Origin: Burkholderia pseudomultivorans
GTDB lineage: Bacteria > Pseudomonadota > Gammaproteobacteria > Burkholderiales > Burkholderiaceae
DNA length: 64,000 bases
Reading direction: 5' to 3'
NCBI RefSeq assembly: GCF_001718415.1
Contig: NZ_CP013378.1
Span: forward strand, 4,588,001 to 4,652,000
Both the position numbers and the translations under genes were made by a program. Below the pieces are notes generated by a model, which saw only the letters and a program-made list of their open reading frames with translations, did not search any database and was not told where the DNA came from. This document shows, piece by piece, positions 56,108-63,272 of the stretch; the first letter of the stretch is position 1; each line of letters begins with the position of its first letter.

Positions 56108-56773
56108 ATGCCTGCATCCGTACGACGCGTTTTCAAAACGAAATGGTTTCACAAGGCAGCCAGAAAAGCGGGAATCGCCGATACCGAACTCTGCCGCGCA
56201 ATCCGGGAGCTGGCGCGCGGCCAGGGCGTCGATCTCGGCGGCAATGTCTGGAAGAAGCGCCTGGACGGCAACCGTCGGCGCGGAATCGTGCTGGGCAGGA
56301 TCGGGCAGGCGTGGGTGTTCGTGTTCCTGTTCGCGAAGCGCGACCGGGACGACATCGACGAACGCGAACTGCGCGCCTTCAGAAAGCTTGCGGTCGATCT
56401 CGGGCATCGCACCAACGACGACCTCGCAACGCTGATCGCACTCAACGAGCTTGTGGAGATTTGCAATGGCCAAGAGTCGGTTCAAGAGCGACGCAACGGA
56501 GGCGATCCACAGCGCCGCGTCGGGTCTTTATCGCGCCAATCTGATCGACAAGAAGACGATGCGCGAATACGACGAGCTCTGCATCGAAGCCGCCCCGCAG
56601 TTCGCCCCGGAAGCAATTGCCCGCATCCGCAAGTCGGTCAACGTGAGCCAGAGCGTGTTTGCGCTCTACCTGAACACGACGACGTCGACGATCCGTCAAT
56701 GGGAACAGGGCGACAAGCGGCCGAGCGGCATCGCGGCGCGCATGCTGCAGATCGTCGAGAAGCACGGGCTTGA
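56108..56773 (+). CDS. RelE/HigB-type toxin with out-of-frame C-terminal extension
   Basis: Toxin of a type II system. The first 115 residues match small RelE-superfamily toxins (DUF1044-like): RVFKTKWFHKAARKAGIADTELCRAIRE..., DLGGNVWKKRLDGNRRRGIV, VFVFLFAKRDRDDIDERELR, and FRKLAVDLGHRTNDDLATLI. Relatives normally stop around the end of ALNELVEIC, close to the antitoxin start. Here no stop follows, and the frame continues for some 100 residues inside the antitoxin gene in another reading frame, giving 221 residues with an Arg/Asp-rich tail. Loss of the stop codon or a natural fusion are both possible. The operator and promoter lie directly upstream. Confidence 0.75.
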   Translation: MPASVRRVFKTKWFHKAARKAGIADTELCRAIRELARGQGVDLGGNVWKKRLDGNRRRGIVLGRIGQAWVFVFLFAKRDRDDIDERELRAFRKLAVDLGHRTNDDLATLIALNELVEICNGQESVQERRNGGDPQRRVGSLSRQSDRQEDDARIRRALHRSRPAVRPGSNCPHPQVGQREPERVCALPEHDDVDDPSMGTGRQAAERHRGAHAADRREARA

Positions 56774-56786
56774 GGTGTTCTCCTGA
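56466..56786 (+). CDS. HigA-type helix-turn-helix antitoxin
   Basis: DNA-binding antitoxin of the HigA/NadS kind, 106 residues. The N-terminal AKSRFKSDATEAIHSAASGL YRANLIDKKTM arm is the toxin-contact region; the helix-turn-helix lies in the second half (RIRKSVNVSQSVFALYLNTT, TSTIRQWEQGDKRPSGIAAR). It should neutralise the adjacent toxin and repress the operon at the upstream palindrome. GGAG precedes the ATG by about 9 nt. The gene lies almost wholly within the extended toxin frame, an overlap of about 300 bp, which is unusual for the family. Confidence 0.85.
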   Translation: MAKSRFKSDATEAIHSAASGLYRANLIDKKTMREYDELCIEAAPQFAPEAIARIRKSVNVSQSVFALYLNTTTSTIRQWEQGDKRPSGIAARMLQIVEKHGLEVFS

Positions 56787-56845
56787 GTACGCCTTTACAT
56801 CTCGCAGGCCGCCTTGCGCGCCGAAAAGAATCTGACGGAGAGACA

Positions 56846-57310
56846 ATGCTGAGACTGTTTGGATGCGGAGTGCTGGCGCTGACGTTCGCGTCGACGGGCT
56901 GGGCGGCCGAGCACTACGTCGAGGTCTGGAACCCGCCCGAGGCGCGGCTGCCTGCGGCTCGTACGCCTGCCCATACGCCGTCCGCACACGCCGGCGCCGA
57001 CGCGCATGCCGCCAAGGGCGCGGAGAAGCACGCAAGCGCGCAGCCGAAACCGATCGTGAAACCGCCGCACAAGCGCCGCGTCGCGCAAGCGCTGAAAGCC
57101 GAGCCCCATCGGCCGCCCGCCGCGGCCGAAGCGCCGGCCGCGCCGCGCCCCGTCGCGCAGCCCACGCCGGGCCGCCTCACGGTGATGCAGCCGGCCGCGC
57201 CCGATGCGCCGCACGCGCACGACTTTTCCGACATCCCGCGGCAATACACGCCGGACGGCAACGTGCTGCGTGTCGGCACGCGCAACCGTCCCGCCGAGGT
57301 GACGCGATAA
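56846..57310 (+). CDS. Hypothetical exported Pro/Ala-rich protein
   Basis: A 154-residue protein I do not recognise. A signal peptide (residues 1-21, MLRLFGCGVLALTFASTGWA) precedes a low-complexity Pro/Ala/His-rich body (residues 30-130) and a more ordered end (DFSDIPRQYTPDGNVLRVG). GGAG lies 6-7 nt before the ATG. The following small gene starts within its stop codon (TAATG), so the two are likely translated together. An envelope-spacer role is possible, nothing more specific. Confidence 0.65.
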   Translation: MLRLFGCGVLALTFASTGWAAEHYVEVWNPPEARLPAARTPAHTPSAHAGADAHAAKGAEKHASAQPKPIVKPPHKRRVAQALKAEPHRPPAAAEAPAAPRPVAQPTPGRLTVMQPAAPDAPHAHDFSDIPRQYTPDGNVLRVGTRNRPAEVTR

Positions 57311-57528
57311 TGGAAGCGCAGACCTATCACGGCTACCAGATCTGGGGCCACGCGATCCTGCAGCAGGACGAGATCCTGCAGCCCGAGCGCTACGCGGCGA
57401 GCGGCACGATCACGCAGAACAACAAGCTGGTCGAGGCGTCGGGCGTGCTCGACGTGTTCGACACCGAGGAAGAAGCGCGCGAAGCGGGGCTCGAATGGGC
57501 GCGTGCGTGGATCGACAACCACCGCTGA
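57310..57528 (+). CDS. Small hypothetical protein
   Basis: A 72-residue cytoplasmic-looking protein. It begins MEAQTYHGYQIWGHAILQQD, has a central AASGTITQNNKLVEASGVLD strand pair and ends in an acidic helix TEEEAREAGLEWARAWIDNH. It overlaps the preceding gene at TAATG. No family is recognised. Its layout resembles the 73-residue protein at 48723-48944. Confidence 0.7.
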   Translation: MEAQTYHGYQIWGHAILQQDEILQPERYAASGTITQNNKLVEASGVLDVFDTEEEAREAGLEWARAWIDNHR

Positions 57529-57594
57529 CCGATTCGCCGGATCCGGCCGGCCGCCGCGGCAGAAACGCGCGCGGTTGTCGCCGTGCAAAACGAA

Positions 57595-57621
57595 CGAAGG
57601 GGCGTCCACGACGCCCCTTCG
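57595..57621. terminator. Hairpin terminator between convergent genes
   Basis: Eleven-base-pair stem CGAAGGGGCGT / ACGCCCCTTCG with a CCACG loop. T-rich sequence follows on the minus strand. It can end the ftrB-ftrC transcript and the opposite small-gene transcript. Confidence 0.75.
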
Positions 57622-57646
57622 CTCATCTGCGCTCCGCAAACGACGG

Positions 57647-58483
57647 CTACGCGGCCTGACGCGGCGGCTGCATCGCGCGCTGCGGACGCCCGACGAGCCG
57701 CGACAGCCCGACGATCGCCGCCAGCGTCGCGACGTACGCGGCGACCTGAATGCCGGCCGGCCGCGCGGTATAGCCGATCAGCGTATGCAGCGCCTTGCCG
57801 ACGAGGCTCGAATCCTTCAGCAGCCAGGTCGTATCCCAGATCGCATCGCCCCACGACGGCACGAGGCCGGCCGCGAGCAGGAAGCCGACACACTGGCTCG
57901 CCATGCCGGCCGCGAGCAGCACGATCAGCCAGTTCGTGACCGAGAACAGACGCTTCAGCGGAATCTGCAGCAGCCCCGCATACATCGCATAGCCGAGCCC
58001 GGCGCCGCCGAGCACGCCGAGCAGCCCGCCGGCGATCATCTGCGGCGTCTGGCCGGGATCGCCCGCGGCGATCCCGTACAGGAACAGCACGGCCTCCGAG
58101 CCTTCGCGCAGCACCGCGACGCCGACGACGATCGCGAGCCCCGTCAGCGGCTTGCTGCCCGCGGCGACCGCGCGGCCGACCGCGTTCATCTGCACCGCCA
58201 TTTCGCGGCCGTGGCGGCTCATCCAGATGCTGTGCCACGCGAGCATCAGCGTCGCGACGAACATCACGCCGGCGTTGAAGACCTCCTGCCCCATCCCCGA
58301 CGCCCACTGCGAGATCACGTCGGCGAACGCCGCGATCAGCGCCGCGCCGATCACGCCGCCGACCAGCCCGCCGCCGACCCACCAGCCGCGCCGCGGCACG
58401 CCGCGCGTGGCGGCCATCACGATCGAGACCACGAGTGCGGCCTCGAGCACTTCCCGAAAGACGATCAGCGCAGTGGACAGCAT
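57647..58483 (-). CDS. ftrC: FTR1-family iron permease
   Basis: Membrane permease for iron of the FTR1/EfeU family, 278 residues, seven hydrophobic segments. The two REXXE iron-binding motifs are present: REVLE at residues 10-14 and REGSE near 126-130. In Burkholderia such a permease (FtrC) works with the cupredoxin-like FtrB, the periplasmic FtrA and the membrane ferredoxin FtrD. Here only the FtrB-like gene, six bases upstream, is present. The hairpin past the stop codon marks the end of the transcript. Confidence 0.88.
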   Translation of the reverse strand: MLSTALIVFREVLEAALVVSIVMAATRGVPRRGWWVGGGLVGGVIGAALIAAFADVISQWASGMGQEVFNAGVMFVATLMLAWHSIWMSRHGREMAVQMNAVGRAVAAGSKPLTGLAIVVGVAVLREGSEAVLFLYGIAAGDPGQTPQMIAGGLLGVLGGAGLGYAMYAGLLQIPLKRLFSVTNWLIVLLAAGMASQCVGFLLAAGLVPSWGDAIWDTTWLLKDSSLVGKALHTLIGYTARPAGIQVAAYVATLAAIVGLSRLVGRPQRAMQPPRQAA

Positions 58484-58489
58484 GGCGGC

Positions 58490-58822
58490 TTACCTGACGG
58501 TCAGATGCGTCTTCGACTGCGCTTCGTGGTACTCGTCGTGAAACTCGTACGTGCCGGCCTTCAGCGGCCCGACCAGGATCTCGACCGACTTGCCGGCCGG
58601 AACGACCTTCTCCGCCTTGAAGTCGTCGCTTTCGAATTCGGCCGGCGTCGCATCGAGATTCTTCACGAGGAACTTCACCTTCTTGCCGGCGGGAATCGTC
58701 ACGCCGTCCGGCGAGAACTTGTGATCCTTCAGCGTCAGGTTGACGACGTCGTCCGAAGCGAACGCGGGGGTGACGCAGGCGCCGAGCAGAACCAGCGAGA
58801 AACCGACAGCAACACGATTCAT
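58490..58822 (-). CDS. ftrB: Cupredoxin-domain iron-uptake protein (FtrB-like)
   Basis: Periplasmic cupredoxin-fold protein of the EfeO N-terminal/FtrB type, 110 residues. A signal peptide (about 1-23, ending PAFASD) precedes the domain: LTLKDHKFSPDGVTIPAGKK, FLVKNLDATPAEFESDDFKA, and the C-terminal YEFHDEYHEAQSKTHLTV with histidines that may bind metal. It is the first gene of a two-gene operon with the permease. A Fur box lies 40 bp upstream, consistent with iron-limited expression. Confidence 0.85.
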   Translation of the reverse strand: MNRVAVGFSLVLLGACVTPAFASDDVVNLTLKDHKFSPDGVTIPAGKKVKFLVKNLDATPAEFESDDFKAEKVVPAGKSVEILVGPLKAGTYEFHDEYHEAQSKTHLTVR

Positions 58823-58860
58823 GATCGAAAAGCGAACAGAGCTTGAGGGGCCTCGATACT

Positions 58861-58879
58861 AAGAGCGATTCGCATTTTC
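58861..58879 (-). promoter_or_regulatory. Fur box upstream of ftrB
   Basis: GAAAATGCGAATCGCTCTT on the minus strand agrees with the 19-bp Fur consensus at 12 positions and lies about 40 bp upstream of ftrB. Predicts iron repression. Confidence 0.6.
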
Positions 58880-59095
58880 AATCCGAATGCCCTTGCACCC
58901 GCAATGGGGATCACGCTCCATAGCGCGGACACGGCGTATGGCACGACAAGGCCTGCGCGCGAGCCCGCCATCGCGCGTGCGCGGTCAATCCGGCCAAACA
59001 CCGAGCGGCATGCGCGCCGCGCCGCACAGATTCGTCGGACGACCGCCTTACGCACGGCCGACAGCGCGCGAAGCCGAGCGCGTCGATGACGACGC

Positions 59096-59126
59096 TTGAC
59101 CTTCCCACCGTGGCAAGCTTCATCAT
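59096..59126 (+). promoter_or_regulatory. CueR/MerR-type promoter
   Basis: A -35 hexamer TTGACC overlaps a long dyad from 59099 to 59119 whose arms begin ACCTTCC and end GGCAAGCT; eight of ten arm positions pair. This is the layout of copper-responsive CueR promoters. The -10 (around CATCAT, 59121-59126) is weak, as usual for MerR-type control. Confidence 0.65.
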
Positions 59127-59168
59127 TGGAGCGTTCGTCGATCGTCAATCAGCCAAGGAGAGAGCACG

Positions 59169-59369
59169 ATGGAATTCGAAGTTCAGGACATGACCTGCGG
59201 CGGCTGCGCCAACGCGATCACGCGCGCGGTGACGGCCGCCGATCCGGCCGCGAAGCTCGACATCGACGTCGCCGCGAAGACCGTCAAGGTCGAATCCGCG
59301 CAAGGCGCCGAACGTGTGCAGGCCATCATCGAGGCGGCCGGGTTCCATCCGGCGCTGCGCAGCGCGTAA
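59169..59369 (+). CDS. copZ: CopZ-like heavy-metal-binding chaperone
   Basis: Small cytosolic copper chaperone with one HMA domain, 66 residues. The metal-binding motif MTCGGCA is at residues 8-14, and the ferredoxin-like fold follows (AITRAVTAADPAAKLDIDVA, VQAIIEAAGFHPAL). AGGAG lies about 9 nt before the ATG. The promoter is of the CueR type, so induction by copper is expected. No copper ATPase or CueR gene is next to it. Confidence 0.9.
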   Translation: MEFEVQDMTCGGCANAITRAVTAADPAAKLDIDVAAKTVKVESAQGAERVQAIIEAAGFHPALRSA

Positions 59370-59378
59370 CGGCCGCCG

Positions 59379-59404
59379 CGCGCATCGTCGCTCGACGATG
59401 CGCG
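59379..59404. terminator. Hairpin between convergent copZ and puuC
   Basis: Ten-base-pair stem CGCGCATCGT / ACGATGCGCG around a six-base loop, without a T-run. It lies between two converging genes. Confidence 0.5.
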
Positions 59405-59414
59405 CGCATGCGCG

Positions 59415-60905
59415 TCAGCGCAACCGCACGAGCGTCGACTTCAGCTCCGTGTACTTCTCGAGCGCATGCAGCGACTTGTCGCGGCCGTTGCCCGACTGCT
59501 TGTAGCCGCCGAACGGGAAGTTCATGTCGCCGCCCTCGTCGTAGCAGTTCACCCACACCGTGCCCGCCCGCAGCCGGCGCGACACCTCGTGCGCGGTCGT
59601 CAGGTTCGACGTCCACACGGCCGCGGCCAGCCCGTAGTCGGTGTCGTTCGCGATCCGCACGGCCTCGTCGATATCGTCGAACACGATCAGCGACAGCACC
59701 GGCCCGAAAATCTCCTCGCGCGCGATCTTCGCGTCGGGCTTCACCTCGAACACCGTCGGCTCGACGTAGAAGCCGCCCGTCTCTTCCTTCACGCGCGCGC
59801 CGCCGGTGACCAGCGTGCCCTCCTTGCGGCCCGCGTCGATGTAGCCGAGCACGCGTTCGAGCTGGATGCCGTCGACGATCGCGCCCATCGACACCGACGG
59901 ATCGAGCGGATTGCCGGGCACGTATGCGCGCGCGGCCGCGACGAGCTTCTCGACGAATGCGTCCTTGATGTCGCGATGCACGAGCAGCCGCGAGCCGGCC
60001 GTGCACATCTCGCCCATGTTGTAGAAGATCGCGCCGGCCGCCGCCTGCGCGGCGCGGTCGAGATCCGGGCAGTCGGGCAGCACGATGTTCGGCGACTTGC
60101 CGCCGAGTTCGAGCCATGCACGCTTCAGGTTCGACTGCGCCGCATACTGCATGATCAGCTTGCCGACCGCCGTCGAGCCCGTGAACGCGATGCAGTCGAC
60201 GTCGTGATGCAGCGCGAGTAGCTTGCCCGGCTCGCCCGCGCCCGGCACCACGCTGAACACGCCGGCGGGAATGCCGGCCTCGAACGCGAGCTGCGCGACG
60301 CGGATCGCGGTCAGCGGCGACTTCTCCGACGGCTTCAGCACGACGCTGTTGCCGGCCGCGAGCGCGGGACCGAACTTCCATGCGGCCATCAGCAGCGGGA
60401 AATTCCACGGCACGACGGCCGCGACGACGCCGACCGGCTCGCGCGTGACGAGCCCGACCAGATGATGATCGGCCGGCGCGACTTCGCCGCCGACCTTGTC
60501 GATCGCTTCCGCGAACCATTCGACGCAGTATGCGGCGCCCGGCACGTCGACCGTCGTCGTGTCGCCGATCGGCTTGCCCGCGTCGAGCGTCTCGAGCAGC
60601 GACAGCTCGTCGAGATGCTCGCGCATCAGCGCGGCCCAGCGCAGCAGCACGGCCTTGCGCGCGCGCGGGTTCAGGCCGGCCCAGACGCCCGCGTCGAATG
60701 CGCGGCGCGCGGCCGCGACGGCCGCGTTCACGTCGGCTTCGCCGCAGTCGGCCACCTTCGTCAGCACGCGGCCGTCGATCGGGCTCACGCAGTCGAACGT
60801 CCTGCCGCCGTGCGCGTCGCGCAACGCGCCGTCGATGAATGCGCGCCCTTCGATCTCGAGCGACGCCGCCTTGTCCTGCCAGTCAGCCAAAGTCAACTTT
60901 TTCAT
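59415..60905 (-). CDS. puuC: Gamma-glutamyl-gamma-aminobutyraldehyde dehydrogenase
   Basis: NAD(P)-dependent aldehyde dehydrogenase of the PuuC group, 496 residues, oxidising gamma-glutamyl-GABA aldehyde in putrescine breakdown. The nucleotide and catalytic segments are intact: VVPWNFPLLMAAWKFGPALA, FTGSTAVGKLIMQYAAQS, the general-base Glu in LELGGKSPNIV and the catalytic Cys in GEMCTAGSRLLVHRDI. The C-terminal FPFGGYKQSGNGRDKSLHAL is typical. It is read from the same strand as puuR, and the opposite-strand puuD and puuA complete three of the pathway steps. Confidence 0.92.
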   Translation of the reverse strand: MKKLTLADWQDKAASLEIEGRAFIDGALRDAHGGRTFDCVSPIDGRVLTKVADCGEADVNAAVAAARRAFDAGVWAGLNPRARKAVLLRWAALMREHLDELSLLETLDAGKPIGDTTTVDVPGAAYCVEWFAEAIDKVGGEVAPADHHLVGLVTREPVGVVAAVVPWNFPLLMAAWKFGPALAAGNSVVLKPSEKSPLTAIRVAQLAFEAGIPAGVFSVVPGAGEPGKLLALHHDVDCIAFTGSTAVGKLIMQYAAQSNLKRAWLELGGKSPNIVLPDCPDLDRAAQAAAGAIFYNMGEMCTAGSRLLVHRDIKDAFVEKLVAAARAYVPGNPLDPSVSMGAIVDGIQLERVLGYIDAGRKEGTLVTGGARVKEETGGFYVEPTVFEVKPDAKIAREEIFGPVLSLIVFDDIDEAVRIANDTDYGLAAAVWTSNLTTAHEVSRRLRAGTVWVNCYDEGGDMNFPFGGYKQSGNGRDKSLHALEKYTELKSTLVRLR

Positions 60906-60989
60906 TCAGGATGCCTCAATGTGATGGCATTCGCGGTTCGACGTGCGGCGCACGCGACGCGCGGCCGCCGCGAATGCGGTGACGCGCGG

Positions 60990-61559
60990 TCAGAAGGTCG
61001 CCGGCGAATTGGCCGAGACGACCTCGCAGATCTGTTCCGCGCTGGGATTGCGAAAACGGTGCGGCAAACGGCTTTCGAAGTAGTAGCCGTCCCCGGGGTC
61101 GAGCAGCCATGTCGCGCCGTCGACGGTCAGCTCCAGGCGCCCCGACACGACGACACCGCCCTCGTGCCCCGCATGCACCAGCATCTCCGGCCCCGTATCG
61201 GCCAGCGGCTGGTAGACCTCGCGCATGATGCACATGTTGCGGTCCTTCACGCCCGCCCCGACGAGGTGAAACGCGAGCGCGTCGTTGCCGAGGTTCGGCA
61301 TCTCGTCGCGGCGGGACACGACCGTGCGCGACTCGACGAGCTCGAACGTGAAGAACTCCGCCAGACTCATCGGAATGCATTCGAGCAGTTTCTTCAGCGA
61401 GCCGACCGAGGGGCTCACGCGGCCCTGCTCGATCAGCGAGATCGTGCCGTTGGTCACGCCGGCCCGCTTCGCGAGTTCGCGCTGCGACAGTGCATGCTTG
61501 TTGCGCACGAAACGCAGGCGCTCGGCGACTTCGGTGGACATCGATTCGGTTTCGGACAC
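60990..61559 (-). CDS. puuR: PuuR-like XRE-cupin regulator
   Basis: Repressor of putrescine genes, 189 residues. The N-terminal helix-turn-helix (about 12-70) has LRFVRNKHALSQRELAKRAG and TNGTISLIEQGRVSPSVGSL; the C-terminal cupin (about 105-185) has VVVSGRLELTVDGATWLLDP and GDGYYFESRLPHRFRNPSAE. This combination matches PuuR. It lies upstream of puuC on the same strand and divergent from puuD. The long non-coding stretch on its 5' side probably contains its operators, though no convincing copy was identified. Confidence 0.9.
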   Translation of the reverse strand: MSETESMSTEVAERLRFVRNKHALSQRELAKRAGVTNGTISLIEQGRVSPSVGSLKKLLECIPMSLAEFFTFELVESRTVVSRRDEMPNLGNDALAFHLVGAGVKDRNMCIMREVYQPLADTGPEMLVHAGHEGGVVVSGRLELTVDGATWLLDPGDGYYFESRLPHRFRNPSAEQICEVVSANSPATF

Positions 61560-62458
61560 GATAGGCGCGATGAAAAAGTGAAACGACGCGGTGGACTGCC
61601 GTTGAATATTCTAATCACTTTATGCCGCGCATTAACGGGGAAAACCCTGAAAGGCGTTCGAAATAATGAACACCGTGTCGAGTATTCCTTTTATGAATCT
61701 TTTATTCGCACTGCTCGGGAAACCCCTGATACGGGACCGTTAAAAAACATTTGACGCCGTTTTTGGCTCGTATATGCTGGCTCTCAGGTCAGCGTCACTG
61801 GCGCGTCATGTGCAGCCAAATGCGTTATTGCAACGCAAAAATTGATGCCTGTCGATGTAAGCGATGCTGAACCGGCGCCTCGATTATTTTAAACGCCCCG
61901 CGCGTCGAAACGATCAGGTGTTCAATACTTTCAACGAACCAGTCGAGTGTAATCGTGAGAGTCCGTGGCCCTCTGGTGAGGTGGGATCGAGGCGATGTGC
62001 GAAGTCTGCGCAGCGCGGTCCCGCCTTCCGACGGCAGTTGCGGCTGGCATAGTCCTCGCCTGCATCTGTCGATCTACACCATCCTGTCTCGTCGTTCCGT
62101 CCGGCGTCACAACGCCGTTTCCGCACGCGCATTCGTCGCCGTTCATACCGACGAAGTCGCGTCGCTGCTGCCGTAGCGCCTCTTTTCTCTTCACGTCGTT
62201 CGTTTCGTCTGCATCCCGTTAGCCGCGTCGATTGCGCGGTGACGGCACGCGTTCGCGCATGCGTTGCAGCGTCGCGCGTCGCAACGAAACGAACGACGGC
62301 TTGATCGTCGCGCGCAGCGCGGATCGCCACACCATCCCGTTGCGCTCACTCATCAGCGGCCTTGCGGTTTTCGCAAGGCTGCGGGGTCGTGTCGCGCCTG
62401 CGTTTCGACCATTGCCGCGATTTGCAGGCAACGGCCCTTCGGATTACTGACAGACGTC
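61560..62458. other. 900-bp gap between puuR and puuD
   Basis: A long stretch without a convincing gene. Its first 300 bp (61600-61900) are clearly less GC-rich than the rest of the window and contain a sigma-70-like promoter (see separate entry) and a small hairpin TGCGTT-ATTGC-AACGCA at 61821-61837. Short open frames occur, but none has a ribosome-binding site or family features. Either puuD has a very long leader or an unannotated RNA lies here. Confidence 0.5.
61752..61779 (+). promoter_or_regulatory. Sigma-70-like promoter in the puu gap
   Basis: TTGACG and TATGCT are separated by 16 bp and followed by about 680 bp before puuD. It is the best promoter-like match in the gap, pointing to the plus strand. 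Confidence 0.45.
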
Positions 62459-63244
62459 ATGGAAAGGAAACCCCTCGTCGGCATCACGGCCGACCACACG
62501 CAAATCGGCGCACACGCGTCGCATACGGTCGGCGACAAATACGTCGCCGCGATCGTCGACGGCGCTCACGCGCTGGCGATGGTGCTGCCCGCGCTCGGCG
62601 CTCGCCAGTCGACGGACGACGTGCTCGATGCGGTCGACGGCCTGCTGTTTACCGGCAGCTACTCGAACGTCGAGCCGCACCTGTACGGCGGTGAGCCGAG
62701 CGCGCCCGGCACGAAGCACGACCCGGCGCGCGACGCGACGACGCTGCCGCTGCTGCGCGCGGCGATCACCGCGGGCGTACCGGTGCTGGCTGTCTGCCGC
62801 GGCTTCCAGGAGCTGAACGTCGTATGCGGCGGCACGCTGCACCAGCGCGTGCATGAAGTGCCCGGCCTCGCCGATCACCGCGAGGACGACGACGCGCCGA
62901 TGGACACGCAATACGGCCCCGCGCACGTCGTGCGCCTGACGCCCGGCGGCATGCTGCACGCGCTCGCCGGCGGTCGCGACGAAGTGCACGTGAACTCGCT
63001 GCACAAGCAGGGCATCGCGCAACTCGGCTCCGGCCTCGCGATCGAGGCCGTCGCACCGGACGGGCTGATCGAGGCCGTCAGCGTCGTCGACGCGCCGGCC
63101 TTCGCGCTCGCCGTGCAATGGCATCCGGAATGGCGGCATGCGCAGGACCCGCTGTCGAGCGCGATCTTCCGCGCCTTCGGCGACGCCTGCCGCGCGCGCC
63201 GCGCAGCCCGCACGCGCGCCACGGCCGCCGCCGCGCTCGCCTGA
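62459..63244 (+). CDS. puuD: Gamma-glutamyl-GABA hydrolase
   Basis: Class I glutamine-amidotransferase-like peptidase, 261 residues, releasing GABA from gamma-glutamyl-GABA. Seen: the nucleophile Cys in PVLAVCRGFQELNVVCGG, VNSLHKQGIAQLGSGLAIEA and the catalytic His-Glu pair in LAVQWHPEWRHAQDPLS. The N-terminal KPLVGITADHTQIGAHASHT is typical of the PuuD family. The ATG has only a weak ribosome-binding site. It is 28 bp upstream of puuA, so the two are probably one operon. Confidence 0.9.
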   Translation: MERKPLVGITADHTQIGAHASHTVGDKYVAAIVDGAHALAMVLPALGARQSTDDVLDAVDGLLFTGSYSNVEPHLYGGEPSAPGTKHDPARDATTLPLLRAAITAGVPVLAVCRGFQELNVVCGGTLHQRVHEVPGLADHREDDDAPMDTQYGPAHVVRLTPGGMLHALAGGRDEVHVNSLHKQGIAQLGSGLAIEAVAPDGLIEAVSVVDAPAFALAVQWHPEWRHAQDPLSSAIFRAFGDACRARRAARTRATAAAALA

Positions 63245-63272
63245 GCGCGCCGACCAACCAACGAGAACAAAC

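Larger units (their letters stand above)
58823..59168. other. Shared regulatory region of ftrB and copZ
   Basis: About 345 bp without a gene. It holds a Fur box close to ftrB and a CueR-type promoter close to the metallochaperone gene; the middle has no recognised feature. Confidence 0.6.

Noticed and set aside
61995..62222. Cys-rich 75-codon open frame in the puu gap
   Set aside because: Composition unlike a protein, no ribosome-binding site, and other frames are equally open.
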